A stretch of 64,000 bases of DNA from Membranipora membranacea (GCA_914767715.1 OU612065.1:3470001-3534000); one strand, 5' to 3'. Counted from the stretch's first letter, positions 13,301-25,230 are shown. Notes: generated by a model not told the origin, from the sequence alone. Program-made: numbers and translations.

Positions 13301-16300
13301 CCACATATCAGGATAAGAGCATTGTCAGTGAAAAGCTCTGCCATATCTGGTAAGAAACTCATATTATGACATCTACATATGTATAGACATTTTTTTTACT
13401 ATACACTGATATGCAAATTGACCAATTGATGTTTATGGAGTCTACAAGCATCATGTTGAGACTTGCCAAAGGAGCCATAATGTCATTTGTCTATGATGTG
13501 ATGTGAATTCATATACATTATGCTTGAACTTTTAGTACTTGTGAGGATGGTATAGTAGAATGCAAGGATAAGGTAGAAGCTGTCGGTAAGCTGTTATTCC
13601 GTTTTGATGTTTGCTCATGATAAATGTTTTATATAGAAAAATATGTTTTATTTGTTATATTATGGAAGGCCAGATTGATGTTGAATGAACCATGAATTAC
13701 TCTTTAATTTGAACTGTATCTGCATCTGTTATTGTTTCACTGTTTGAAAGCTTACAGTGAATGCCCACAAATTGATGTTTTATGTATTGATGTATGATTG
13801 TAGTTGATGGTAAGTGGTCACCATGGACTGACTGGGGACAATGTACTGAGACTTGTGGTGATGAGGGAATGAAGATCAGACATAGATCATGTAATGATCC
13901 ATCACCATCTTGTAATGGAGCACCATGCGGGGGAAGCAACTCTGAGAACGAACCATGCAACACTGAAGTTGAATGCCCAGGTGGGAAAAATTATGAATCA
14001 ATGACTTAAAGGCTGAGAGACACATACGGAACACAAATGATTTTAATGCAGATTTGTCACTAATCTTGGTCAGACTGATGCGTCTTTGAGGAGATGATTC
14101 CACCTTACAATACATGCATAAATGAGGTGGTTCAATGTAGTGATACTGATACTTATACTGACACTGTCTATGTGTTGTAGTGACGGGAGGATGGTGTGAG
14201 TGGGATGCCTGGTCTGACTGCTCTGATGATTGTGGTGGAGGACTACAGACCAGAGATCGGCTCTGTGCATGTCCTCCACCTTCAGGAGGTGGACAGACCT
14301 GCCCCGGAGAGGACGCCAAAAATAAACAATGTAACATGGAATCTTGCCCAGGTGGGGAACGAGTCTTGTTACTGTTTCCGAATCTTTGCTGCTTTTTAAA
14401 TTTGTATTGCTCGCAATTGCATGCTGTTCCTCACTAGCATTTCTGACCTTGCCTGATTGATGATTACCTTTATTACCTATATTGGCGATGTTTTCGAACC
14501 TATTTTGGTGTCAAATTGTAGTTGACTGTGTGCTAAGCGATTGGGCCGAGTGGAGCCCATGTTCTGTAACATGCGGATCAGGAATGCGAGACACTACTAG
14601 AGATATCATTGCTGAGCCCTCATTTGGTGGAGCAGAATGTGAGAATCTGACAAAACGTGAACAGTGTGATGAAGATCCATGTGTTGGTACGTAATATAAA
14701 CTTCTTCTAATTTTCTCTCCTGTGTAACTCTTGAATATTAAATGGTAAATTGGTGATTTTATAGTTGCAGTTAGTAAAGCTATATACATAATATTTGTAT
14801 TGACAGACCCTGAATGTGATGAGGCTGCAGGTTTGAGTTGGTACTGTAAGGTGATGTGCCCCGAAACGTGTGACGATGTGAGAAATCCTGGTAACTGTGA
14901 AGCTGCTCCGGAGTGTGCATTTGCTTGCCATTGTGAAGAAGTAAGCTTACCATCCCACTAATACTCTATAAGTCTTGGTTATGTATTGTGCTATAAAACA
15001 AGACTAGCTGAACTTTGAACTGCCATAGGAGCTGTGTTACACATAATCGAATCAGAATTGGGTATAACTTATTCCTCTGTGTACAGGGTCTAGTGATGGG
15101 CGATGAGGGTGTGTGCGTACCTGAGGCTGAATGTGGCTGTATTGTTGAAATGTTTGATCCTACTACTGGTAGAGATATCCTCCTGCTCGGATCTGGAGAA
15201 GTGTTCGAGAATGACTGCCACAGATGGTAAGCTTACTAATGATACATGTATAAATATCTCAAGCATCACCAGAGCTATCGAGTCATAATGAACATTTATA
15301 AAACACAATCTAATTATGAGTCATCATTGCGGTTTGATGGTAAGAGATGTAATATTTAGTCGAGCTTGTTACTGACTTATTTGCTGTGTGGTATTAAAGT
15401 GAATGTCAGGAAGGCGCTGACGGACATGAGGCAGTGTGCACCAGAGATCCGGCCTGTGATGGTAAATATTCATTCATGAATTCATCAGACCAATCCCTGT
15501 GCTGTGTACTATTTTGATATTCCCATTCATAATATTTCACCAACAAGATACTTGATATACTTTTCTATCAAATCCGTCTATGTTTATGTTCAAGGTGCGA
15601 GGGTGTATTTGGTGGTTGGCTGCTTCAATTGATATAGATAAGATGAACATTCCTTATTAAATCTACAGGCTTGAGTATGGTATGCTTTTGAACGGTGTGT
15701 TTTGTATTGTACTTGTAGAAGTTGGAACTTGGTCTAGTTGGACCGAATGGTCTAGTTGTCCTGCGTGCTACAAGGGAGTGCAGCCTGTTACTGTGCAGTG
15801 GGCTGATTGTGGTTGTGAGTGGTTCGGAACTACTCAGGAGAATATGAACTGTTCATGCGTCGGAGGAGAGTTTGTTGAAGCCAAGCCTAGATTCGACATC
15901 TGTCCACAAACTGCTTGTCCAGGTAACCTGGTTATATATTATAGATTTATATTGTATTATATATTATGATGTCAAGATTTACTTGAATGCAATGTTATAT
16001 AATACGACCTATTCAAAGATCTTTTCACATTTTCGAGCCCAGGAGAATGTCGTATCCTGAGGACTGTTTGCTGTTGTTTGTTTTAGAAGACTGTGTGTGG
16101 TCACCATGGACAGACTGGGATGAATGCTCTAAGACTTGTGGACAAGGACAGCAGAGAAGAACAAGGGAGATAACTGCTCAAGCTATTGATGGAGGGGCCG
16201 AATGTGAGCCACCCTTCGTCGATACTCAGCCATGTAACCTGGAGGAATGTCCACCAGGTGAGCTCATAATATGAAAAGCATTCATTTTGGATTGATTGAC

Positions 16301-19300
16301 TTTGTATTACATTCAGCATCATTACTAATAAAAATTGAATGCTTTCATGAAAAAACTTGAGATAAAAATGACCGAAAGTGAAGCTTGCTAAAATGTGTCA
16401 TTAAAAACGGTGTAAAAATAATTTGGCATGTTTCTGGGTTCTTTATCATAAATTTATGATAAGAATCAAGTTTTGGCTATAATAATAACTATCACATTCA
16501 TTCTTGAAAAGAAATATTCATTTAAAAATCAGTTCTGCCTTTGCTCGTCAACAGCGATGTTTGCAATCTTATTTGACTTTTGCCCAGGACCATGCGAAGA
16601 GGAAGGAAAGATTCTTGTAGAGTGTGGTACTGCTTGTCCTGAGACATGTGAGAGTTTAAGTGGAGAGATCGTGTGTATGATAGATGAAGGATTTGAATGT
16701 GCACCAACCTGTGAATGTGCTGAGGACATGGTCGAACAAGACGGTATGCTATGAAACTATAACCACTGTTTTATAATTGCCATAAGCTTCATAATTGTCA
16801 TGTGCCATGTGCTGCTTTGAAACTTTCTTGATCACAGAAGGCAGCGTTTGGGTGCGACTGTATGGAGTAGTTTACTACCCTTATGTGACGGAGCTAAACA
16901 TTCTTTTTACATAAAATAATATGAGTGATGTAAAGGACAGCAGTAACATTTTTGTGATAAGTCATTATTTCTGATAGTTAACTGTAAGTTTATAACCGTA
17001 TTAACAGGTGAATGTGTCAAAAAACCAGACTGTAGATGCACTGTACAGGTAACATTGGCCGATGGCTCAGTTGTATTGGAGGAGAAGCAACCTGGTGAAA
17101 TCTGGCAGGATGACTGTAATCAATGGTGTGTAATTTGTTTATCCGCGAGTTTGATGCGCTCAAAACTGAAAAACTTGTAAAAAATGGTGCTTTTATTATT
17201 ATGTAGTAGAAATCAGTTGGGTCTGGTAAGGGCTAATAAATAACAAATGACAAACAATTTATTTTCATTCATGCACAGTGCTTGTGTGGATGGTAAATCT
17301 TCCTGTGGTACTGATACATGTGAAGTGTGGTCTGATTGGGGACCATGGAGTGAGTGTGATGTCACATGTGGTGAGGACGGTGTAAAGACATCTGTCAGGT
17401 CATGTGACGGAGAGGATGACCTAGATAACTTTGATGGATGTCCTGGCGAGGATAACAGGGTTCTGGACTGCACTCTAGAACCATGTGAAGGTAATAACAT
17501 TACATCTGTTACTCTTGACAGTTTATGTAAAAATATTTCTGTGGTTTGCGCCATTTAAGATTAAAACCTCAAAATACTGTCATTGATAATGATACTAGCA
17601 ATAGAAAATCAGAGTTGTAAAGCACCTCATATATGTTATAGTTAATGCTCTTTTCATATTCGCTGATGTAGAACCGTGTAACATGACTGAATGGGAGGAG
17701 TGGACAGATTGTTCTAAGACTTGTGATACTGGTGTGAGAAGCAGAATCAGAAGAACAGATCCACTGTTACAGGACACAGCTCACTGTGAGGGAATTATAG
17801 ATGAGGAGGTACAGGCCTGTAACACTGGGCCATGTGGAGAAGGTATGATACTATCATAACATCCATCTCAGAGACTCTGTCATTTCAATAACCAATCCAT
17901 CCGAGCTTGTTTAATCAAGGGTAGTAGTTACTCCCACTTGATATTCCATTACATGACACCTACATTTGGTGAGATCTGCTCAACTATATCATATATATGA
18001 AACTTTGTCACTTTATTTGTGAATCGCTAGTAGAAACTTTTGGATTTGGATCGTGCCTCTTATTGTCTGCAACAAACATTGGTATATATTTTATTGCAGC
18101 AACTTTTTTATCAATTTTGCTAAATTGTTATTTCTCATAATAACCAGTATGTGAGGAGCCGCTGATAGAGAGTGCCTGCTCTAACGCCTGTAACACGACA
18201 TGTATGGAGAGATCATTGGATAACTGTGTGGAGCCCGACTCATGTGAAAGTGGATGCAAATGTGCTGATGGTCAGGTATGTATATCACTTCAGACCTTAA
18301 GGTCAGCGCATAATCCAACACATTAACACAGTTCAGACTTTATCTCATTGGCTAAAATTATACCTACCGTTGGACCTACCATGATTGCTGATTTGCTCAA
18401 TATTCTCAAAACAATTTTGTGTGAGAGTATCAAATCGAACTATTTCAGCTCTTACAAGATGACGAATGTGTACCGATATCAGAATGTGATTGCTACTGGG
18501 ATCCAATCAACTTTGCTGGTGCAGATCGACCAGTTGACGAGTTTGGTCAGCCAAGAATCAGATTCGATGACGGCGAGTCATTTGAATACGAATGCAACAC
18601 CTGGTAAGAGCTTGTACTAATATGAATGCATCATAGTTATCAAACAGCTTCCGAACAGTGATTTAGTTAACCATATGAAAATAGAAGACTGCGTAGGCAT
18701 AAATCATGCTCCCGCTCTGCATATCATTATTTGTCTCTCCATCTAACTCCATGGTTTACATGTTACAGCTCATGTGAGGAGGGAATGTTCACCTGTACAG
18801 AGAAGGATTGTAGTGTAGACTGTATTATCACTGAGTATCTCCCCTCACCTTGCTCTGAAGAATGTGGTACTGGTGTAGTTATCGGTGTAGCAGACGTTAT
18901 TGTAGCAGCTGAGAACGGTGGAGCAGCCTGCCCACCTCTGGAGAAAGTGTTAGATGAATGCTTCGCTGGTGACTGTGGTAAGTGTGCTGTTTGGTGGTAT
19001 TCCTGAAAATAATTTACTATTCAAAACTAGTATGTCTTTATCCTTGGCACACTCTCTAACATTTGCTGGAAGTAATAAAGGGGATTATAAAAATTTTAAT
19101 CCCATGATAATATTCTTGCAGTATGCGGAGAGAATGAGGTATACAGTAATAACACAGGATGTGAGTACTGGTGTATAGCACTAGACGCTGAGCCTCTAAC
19201 TACTGAGGACTGTGTGGACATGGAGCCAGGCTGCCGATGTGAACATGGCTTCTTTAGAGATGAGAATGGTGACTGTGTACCGATGGAGGATTGCGGCTGT

Positions 19301-20384
19301 ATCACCCGACCTAATGGAGAGGTCAAAGATGTGAGCCGCTTGTTGTTTGGATACATCGACAGATTTTATTTCCTAGTCATACTGTAAAATTACTTTAAAT
19401 TATGTGTGTGTATTTTCTACAATGCCTTATTGCAACCATTCACAGCATTGAGATAATTGTGTATTGAGCGAAGTAGAAGTTATAGAATGAATGCTGTCCC
19501 CGTGTTATGATAGGTGAGCGCCTTATAACAGCATGCTCAGGTTCGTTGATAACACTCATTAACCAGTTTATTTGGTTTGTTCACCAGGTTGGAGAGCAGT
19601 GGCTATCCCCGACAGATGAGTGTATGATATGCGAGTGTTTGATGGGTAGTAATATCCCAACATGTCAGCCTGTGTGTCAGGACATACCTGAAGTTAGTGA
19701 GATGGAAGAGCTGGTATACGAGGAGGGCTCGTGCTGTCCCACTGTCAAACCACGCCCAGGTAAGACAAATCTGTCCAATCACTGACTCACTTTGGTTCAA
19801 GGTGACCTGCTGATGGATTATACAGCTCTTGTATTTGTTCTGATAACTGCTTGAGAGTATAGCATAGGTATTGTTTGGACCCCCCTGCATGCATCATGTC
19901 ATCCCTATGTATAATCAATTTATTTCTAACTATTGACAGAATCGACATGTCAGATGAAGGAGAGACTAGCTGCGATGAACGACTCTGAAGGTTGTGTATC
20001 TGATGTGGCTGTCAGACAGACCTGGTGTCAGGGAAGCTGTGGTGAATCTAAGGACACTCCAGTACTCTCGATGAACGCTGATGGAACATACAGTGCAAAC
20101 TCATGTAAATGCTGCTCTGGCATACCAGGTACACCATCTACTGCATTTGTTTTCGCTGATTCTTTAAATAGTTTACAACCGCTATGTGATGGTGATCTAC
20201 GTACTTTTTGCATCCTTATTGCTTATTCAGAGTGATTATATTTATGAATTTGAACCTGTAACTCCGGATGTTTGTAGGAGATGTAAAGGAGATATCTCTC
20301 AGATGTGAAGGAGGTGAACAGAGGACAGTCTTCTATCAGGAGTTTGTTGGATGCTCTTGTGATAGATGCACTGCTGAACCCTAG
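2155..20384 (+). CDS. SCO-spondin-like giant secreted mosaic protein (5'-partial, 42 exons)
   Basis: This is a large cysteine-rich extracellular matrix or mucus protein. Reading GT/AG junctions gives 42 exons; their lengths sum to 8,772 nt, exactly 2,924 codons in one open frame including the TAG at 20382-20384. Order of parts: one C-half and seven complete ~190-residue modules joined by Thr-rich linkers, a vWC/TILa-like Cys module, then ten TSP1 repeats plus one degenerate one mixed with five TIL modules, one vWC module and a C-terminal cystine knot (CTCK). In known families, TIL + TSP1 + vWC + CTCK is the SCO-spondin arrangement; hemolectin and mucins share TIL/vWC/CTCK but not the long TSP1 series. 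No vWD domain, LDLR repeats or signal peptide are seen, so the N-terminus lies upstream. Exon coordinates are given in the regional entries. The 5' end in this window is an intron acceptor (TTAAAG before 2155), not a start codon. Confidence 0.88.
2308..2550 (+). repeat. Coding 18-bp minisatellite in exon 1
   Basis: About 13 tandem 18-bp units related to GGTACTACACAACCTGGA, encoding GTTQPG/ETTQPG/ETTPAG. The Thr density predicts heavy mucin-type O-glycosylation of an extended linker. Complementary and shifted frames are also open through the array, which creates long antisense ORFs without meaning. Confidence 0.9.
4347..6347 (+). repeat. Tandem exon cassette 2 (exons 5-8)
   Basis: Exons are 4347-4937, 5271-5391, 5624-5787 and 5909-6127. 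The last three exons have exactly the lengths of their counterparts in cassette 1 (121, 164 and 219 nt). The N-half of exon 5 is nearly identical to that of exon 1 over about 105 residues, with only a handful of substitutions. The introns before exons 4 and 8 share a long stretch ending in the same acceptor (CACTTGGAGACTATCACTG then TTTTAG), so the duplication or a gene conversion is recent. Confidence 0.8.
4480..4635 (+). repeat. Coding 18-bp minisatellite in exon 5
   Basis: About eight units of the same TTQPGG/TTQPGE hexapeptide repeat, shorter than in exon 1. It is followed by the same GEGTTTLVTTEKPC sequence that ends the exon 1 array. Confidence 0.9.
6483..6625 (+). repeat. Coding 18-bp minisatellite in exon 9
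   Basis: About seven or eight units, more degenerate than the others (TTPPGG, TTPLGG, TTAAPPG), ending in an Ala/Pro/Thr-rich tail. Confidence 0.88.
7616..7675 (-). repeat. Possible tRNA-derived SINE fragment in intron 10 of the SCO-spondin-like gene
   Basis: On the minus strand the sequence contains CCGGTTTGAGTCCGG, a T-arm-like hairpin with a box B-like core (GGTTTGAGTCC). No matching box A or acceptor stem is present, so this is at best a fragment. Confidence 0.35.
8798..10329 (+). repeat. Terminal, diverged exon cassette 4 (exons 13-15)
   Basis: Exons are 8798-9497, 9657-9886 and 10143-10329. Exon 13 opens with DPPAGTKEYDVDDTVYAV, closely matching the opening of exon 1, then the longest Thr-rich array in the window. 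The final module (exons 14-15) is strongly diverged: it lacks the LRPGS motif (LRTDTSEIW instead) but still closes with ILGCFE, followed by a short Thr-rich tail. Intron positions differ from cassettes 1-3. It ends the modular part of the protein. Confidence 0.75.
8955..9455 (+). repeat. Long coding 18-bp minisatellite in exon 13
   Basis: About 28 units of TT(Q/H/T/L/S/P)(P/A)G(G/E). A higher-order pattern is visible: runs of TTQPGG end in TTQPGE followed by TTxAGG (x = T, L, S or P), so arrays of about five units have themselves been duplicated. Confidence 0.92.
10566..19330 (+). CDS. TSP1/TIL-rich region of the SCO-spondin-like protein (exons 16-39)
   Basis: Exons: 10566-10755, 10881-11080, 11369-11524, 11893-12133, 12523-12575, 12750-12828, 13185-13349, 13536-13585, 13804-13980, 14181-14351, 14522-14685, 14807-14940, 15087-15226, 15400-15461, 15719-15922, 16087-16257, 16588-16743, 17008-17125, 17279-17490, 17672-17842, 18148-18275, 18449-18603, 18769-18977, 19122-19330. 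TSP1 repeats with W-x2-W and C-x-x-x-C-G motifs lie in exons 17, 18, 21-22, 24, 25, 26, 30, 31, 34 and 35 (for example WSPWTDWGQCTETCG). Tryptophans in W-x-x-W are known C-mannosylation sites in this family. Exon 38 has a TSP1-like unit without the tryptophans. TIL modules are in exons 19-20, 27-29, 32-34, 36-38 and 39-40. Several modules are split after the TG of a Trp codon directly before a Cys (W|C), a repeated phase-2 intron. Confidence 0.87.
11795..11825. mobile_element. Ultra-short palindromic insert, CATAGA family, copy A
   Basis: A 31-bp near-perfect palindrome, CATAGAC at the left and GTCTATG at the right, with an AT-rich centre, in intron 18 of the SCO-spondin-like gene. It is flanked by GATAATGC (11787-11794) and GATAACGC (11826-11833), an 8-bp direct repeat with one mismatch. 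Two more copies lie at 38937 and 40411. Confidence 0.55.
19588..20384 (+). CDS. vWC module and C-terminal cystine knot of the SCO-spondin-like protein (exons 40-42)
   Basis: Exons are 19588-19759, 19940-20128 and 20278-20384. Exon 40 encodes a vWC-type module (CMICEC...CCPTVKP). Exons 41-42 encode a CTCK domain: STCQMKE, TWCQGSCGES, KCCSG, ISLRC and a final CSCDRC four residues before the stop. In mucins, vWF and SCO-spondin the CTCK mediates disulphide dimerisation, so a dimeric secreted product is likely (inference from the family). Confidence 0.9.
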
Positions 20385-22618
20385 ATCTAGATATCATATC
20401 AAACCAAAAAAATCGCTCATTTATTATATTTATAAGATAGTAACCAATATATAAAATAAGAAGACTAATATATAATATATTTTACAGCATAATGCTTCAC
20501 TTGAAAATCTATTACAGTGCAATTCGTTTTATTATCTCTAGACTTCAGTATGTGTTGATCTGTGGAGTGGATGCCTTGGTGTTAAAAATGAATATAATTT
20601 TTATGACCAAGCCACGCACTGTGCAGTGGTGTCCGTACCACAGTATGGATAGGTATTATCATGGGGTGCTGATGCTGGGTGCAAACGATGACCTTATGAG
20701 TATTATGAACAAGTCATATTTTACTATCATATTATCCATATTTTACTCGTGTAGGGCAGAGCATTACATGACACATTGACCCATTATACCTAGCCTGTTA
20801 TGAGATGAATGGTTTTTCTGTGATGCGAGATGAAAATGATCACTTCTTATCAAATAACTATCCGTCCAATCAGAATGCATGGTTACTTTTTCGATGCTGA
20901 CCTATTAACCTATGTTTATCATGTTCTATGAATTTACTTGAAGGTTCAACTTTAAACCACAAATAGGTCACAGAGTGTGTTTAGATGAGTTTGGCTCACG
21001 GAAAAAAGTTTAAATTTATCTTTCGTTGAAGACATTTTCCAGATTGTAGCTCCTATCAATATTATATATATTTTTGTATTGCTGTCTCACAAATTGTGGC
21101 TTGGTGGGCTGATGTTGATGATTAGTTAATGTTTCTGTCATTTCTTCAATAAAAAGTATGAGAAAATGTACCAAGGTATGGTAAAAATTATCTTGCAGTA
21201 AAATACATTATAATGACACAATGAACCCCTCATTGTAGGCATAATTATGTCACTGTTTTCCAAAATCAAAGATAAAATGAATAAATGAATAACAAATTAT
21301 AAATATACCCGAGGATAAATAGCTCACTCAAAGGTTTTAACATACAGAGGGGCAAGAGTTTTAAGGTTCTATCTATCATATAAAAGAACAGACCTGGCTG
21401 ACATTGAACATGCATTTTGCAGATTGTTGCTGTACATGCATTTTTTAAAAGTGTCTACAGTCAATTGATGTGATCAAACGCAGTTTGTGTCTCTGATTTG
21501 GGGTTTAGTAATTAATAATCCTGGAGTGTATAAAAAGCGAGGCGTGAATTGTGATGTGAAAAGAGAGCAATGTGAAAGACAAAGAGAACAAGATGCTTTT
21601 TTAAAGATGTAAATATAGAAAAAAGAGGATGACCAAAGTGTTATTATAAACTCCATGTAGATGACTCACACCTCTTATAATAATATTTTCTCACCCAGGA
21701 GTGAGAACTTGGGACACGAGTAATAATAACATACTTTTTCATGGTATTTGTTACTAAAAGAAAGAAAATTCACACTCATTGCTTCCAATATATCATACAA
21801 CAGCTATCCATATGATCACTGCAATGAAGATTATCAGAGGTGTGAAATAACAGATATATGGGGAGCTGATAAATACTTGGGTTAAAATTGCAAGTTTGTC
21901 CAAAGAGTGAAATGATGATATTCGCCAAGTATGTCAGTCCTGTCAGTATCAGCCTGATCGTTGAGGTTCTGGTTTGAGTGGTCCAGATAAAGACTTTCTG
22001 TTCCCTGATGGATAGTCCACAAGGCGGACAGATTTTTAAGCTGGCATAACTCAAAGTGGCCAGCTCCTCAGCTTTTGTTTCCACGCTTTATCAAGTCACA
22101 CCATAGACTTAAACGACTAATAGAAATAGGTAGTGCTTGAGATCTGCACTATCATAATATAGAGTTTGGAGGGGTAAATGTAGAGCTTTATATTCTTGTG
22201 TATAAACCAATTGCTCCGGAAAGTTCCTTTGGCACTGAACTTTAGAGGCTTCCATATTTGACGCAAACCCTTCTACTGTCTCACAGAAGCTAGAGAAATA
22301 TGTTTCAAATTTGATGAAGACAAAATGTTAATGAAAGTGGAAATATTCTGCCAAACATTATAATCATTAGAGTGCCAGGGTTTATAGGTTTCTAGATGCG
22401 CACTACAGCAACACAACCAATCAAGTATAACCCTTGGTAAATCATTGTCGCCTTTATAAACACAATAATGAAACCATAACCTCAGACACACGAGTGTGTT
22501 ACAGCTTTCCATCCAACATAGGAATTTTCTTTCAAACAAACAACAACCAAGAGTTATTTTGTATAAGTAATTGTTTAATAAAAAAAGAACATCTGAACTG
22601 GTGTTACTAATATTAATG
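20385..22618. other. 3' UTR of the SCO-spondin-like gene and intergenic DNA
   Basis: The first ~770 bases after the TAG probably form the 3' UTR, ending near the AATAAA at 21148. The remainder is AT-rich intergenic sequence before the 3' end of the minus-strand galactosyltransferase. An ATTAAA on the minus strand (22579-22574) about 40 bp past that gene's stop could be its polyadenylation signal. No other gene or element is recognised. Confidence 0.5.
21148..21153 (+). terminator. Candidate polyadenylation signal of the SCO-spondin-like gene
   Basis: AATAAA about 764 bp downstream of the stop codon at 20384, the first strong canonical signal in this orientation that I noticed. Confidence 0.4.
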
Positions 22619-24558
22619 TTAAGGTACAAAAAACCACAGGAACCATAGCCAGTGCTCCTTTTCTATATCTTCTCGAGGTGGGTCTGGGGGTTTGCCCACA
22701 TTAATGGTTATATTTGTATACAATTGGTGCTTTTTAATGGATAAAACTTTGTAGTCTAGTGAGGCTAAGTTTGTGAGTCCGTCAATTTTACTCCAATGGC
22801 GCCATTGTAAGAAGTTAGTGTATCCACTTTCAGCTCGAGCAGATTTCATATGTCGCACCATTTTATATCTTCCAATGTGGTAGGGAGGTCTGGTTAACAG
22901 TAATCCTATAAAGAAAATAATACATATAAAATCTAGAACAATACTTGTGGATTACTGAAACCATTTAGTAAAATCAAATATCATTCTACTTAACTTTACA
23001 TGTATAATTCTAAACACAAAATGAAACAAGAAAAATATATAGATTGGTGTTTTGAATAGCAAGATCAAAATAAAGACTCCCATCCGTTGTATCCAGAGCT
23101 AGACAAAATATGTATTATATATGGCTTTGGTTGTACCGTATATCAATCAATGTATCCAGAAAACAACGATGGAATAAACCGAACAAATAGTTCAAATTGT
23201 GAAGTTATATTCTTTACGATTGGAAGCGGGCAACTCCAACATCCCTTGGGGATGTAGCAAAGGACTCCCAATCAGCCAATATGTGCAATTTATTATTCCA
23301 AACTCATTCTAGATAGTCAGACAAGGAGTCAAATACAGTCGCTATAAACATATCAAACTAATTACCAGCGCCGAGTGTGCGAGCAGACATATCATCATCT
23401 TCATTACCCCAGCCTGCGTATCTGTTACCAAATCCATTTATGAGCTGATAGTTAGTAGTACTTAGAGCTATCACACCTCCAAATATGTTGTTAAAAACAG
23501 GATGATATCTCATCTCGTCTATAGCTGGAGCTAGATGTCGAGCATGAGCATCACACACATAAATATTCCTATCTGTTTCAGGCAATAAATCCACATCCTA
23601 GAAGAATATAAATTATTTTTCAGTCAATAACAACGATATTGTACTGATAGCGGCCGCGTGACAAGGCTAGTGGTTAGTGGCACTTCTGTCCATATTTTAC
23701 AAGAATGTACCATGACACATAATTGATTTGACGAAAAGATACTGCATTTCTTGTACAAGATGATGCTCTGTAGCACTAGCACACTTTAGAATGGAAAGAA
23801 TAATTTGAATGTTTTAAACAAAGTATTCGCAAGAAATGGGGTTTAATAATGAATATTATTAACATCATTTTGTTAGACACAGGAATATAGCCCGCGTTTC
23901 CTAAGATATGTAAAAGTGAATTATCTGCAATAAAAAGGTCACACATAAATTCTAAATTGAACCATAAACTTATCAATACTGCATAATATGTAGTTGGGAG
24001 AGCGTAGAAAAGACATAATTTATTTCTGTAAATAATACTCACGTGCATTATTATGCAGTCAAAGTGTTGCATCTTGAGCGCCTCCTGGAATGCGATATTT
24101 ACCAGCCGGCCTTTTGCAAATGGTTCCTCTCCAGCTTGCACGGCCAGGAAAATTTGGTAGGCAATTTTCTGGCGCTGTAGCATCGGATGTATACGATTTA
24201 GAAACAATCGCAAATGATAATCTCTGTCTCTATAAGGTATTATGATCATAACCTTTTGCCATGGCTCGCAGTCTGCTGGTGCCCATTTCCCACCCAACTC
24301 CACATGGGGATTGTTTTCAGCAACTTGTTGGAGATTTGTAGCAGGATCAATGCTTAGAGTCACTGATTTTAGCTCAGATTGCTTCAATCGACACTTTTGA
24401 GTCTCATTTGATATCATAAAGAAATTTGAGTCTTCAAACATAAAGTCAGGCTGTGAGAATATTACTCTTGCTTTGTAGTTGGTGAGTGAGTAGATGAATA
24501 CAGCAACATATGTCACTATGAACAATTTAACAAATGTCTTGAGGGACACCCTTGCCAT
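22619..24558 (-). CDS. Beta-1,4-galactosyltransferase family protein
   Basis: A type II Golgi membrane enzyme that transfers a sugar from a UDP-donor (Gal in the classic family; GalNAc in some invertebrate members) to GlcNAc or related acceptors. Three exons: 24558-24043, 23597-23366 and 22905-22619, 344 residues. The start is the ATG at 24558. Residues ~10-26 (KLFIVTYVAVFIYSL) form the signal anchor after a short cytoplasmic tail. Catalytic-domain motifs in order: IIPYRDRDYHLRLFL, GRLVNIAFQEAL, DVDLLPE at 173-179 (metal-binding DVD), GGVIALS, and GWGNEDDD at 234-241 (family WGGED motif, with Asn for the second Gly and Ala for the usual preceding Trp), then RPPYHIGRYKMVRH. All intron junctions keep frame. 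Length is usual for B4GALT proteins. The particular subfamily cannot be fixed from sequence alone. Confidence 0.93.
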
Positions 24559-24834
24559 CACGAGTTCAACAGTGGATTATTAATAATTCATCGCCTCTCA
24601 ATCTAAAAAGAGAATGAAATGTGAAAAAAAACACCGAGCAAAACAGGATTTGGGTGTTAAATTTCAAGCAAGTCCTGTTTTCTACAAACCATAAAACTCT
24701 AGTTGAAGTAACATAACATGAGTAGGAATCCTATGGGCAGATTGGGGATATCATTGGTCAGGAGCAAACAGAGGTCAGGAGGTCAAAATGGCTAGGTTTC
24801 AGGTTAAAATTGGTATAATAGGTCTGGGCGTGGC

Positions 24835-25230
24835 TTAACCAAAAAGCTATTTAAACATTTCTACATAGCATGCATCCGTCCCATTCTCCTGTATGCTTCT
24901 CCCTCCTGGTATTCCATGCTCTCTCAGCAACAAAGAATGAGGATCCTGTGTGTAGAAAATTCGGTACTCAAGGTTCTTGATCCGTGTGGTCTCGATTACA
25001 ATGACCGAACAGCGAACATTGAGATACAACAAGTGCTTGATCTCCTCAACCAGACGAGCCAAGAGTACATGTGTAATATAGAAAATAACACAGAGCACTG
25101 CCTTAATGGTGTGATGGCAAGTTACAAACCAACAACTGCTCCTCGAAGGTCAACTCGACTGGCCCAGAAACCAAGACCAAGGGCACGCACCGCACTGAGG
25201 GCAAACTCTCCATTTTTATGTTACATGTGA
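24835..25230 (+). pseudogene. 3' end of a LINE reverse transcriptase ORF (5'-truncated copy)
   Basis: An open reading frame of ~131 codons begins abruptly in the post-catalytic region of a non-LTR retrotransposon polymerase: LTKKLFKHFYIACIRPILLY followed by ASPSWYS, the conserved segment that follows the thumb in CR1/Jockey-like ORF2 proteins (compare YVRPILEYCSS in the large LINE at 27.8-30.7 kb). It runs to a TGA at 25228-25230 and ends in a basic tail (RRSTRLAQKPRPRARTALR). No 5' part is present, the usual result of incomplete reverse transcription. An AT-dinucleotide run at ~25361-25377 may mark its 3' tail. It differs from the large LINE, so it is a second family. Confidence 0.75.

Noticed and set aside
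22108-22116. CCATAGAC as another CATAGA insert
   Set aside because: No matching TCTATG end and no direct repeat nearby.
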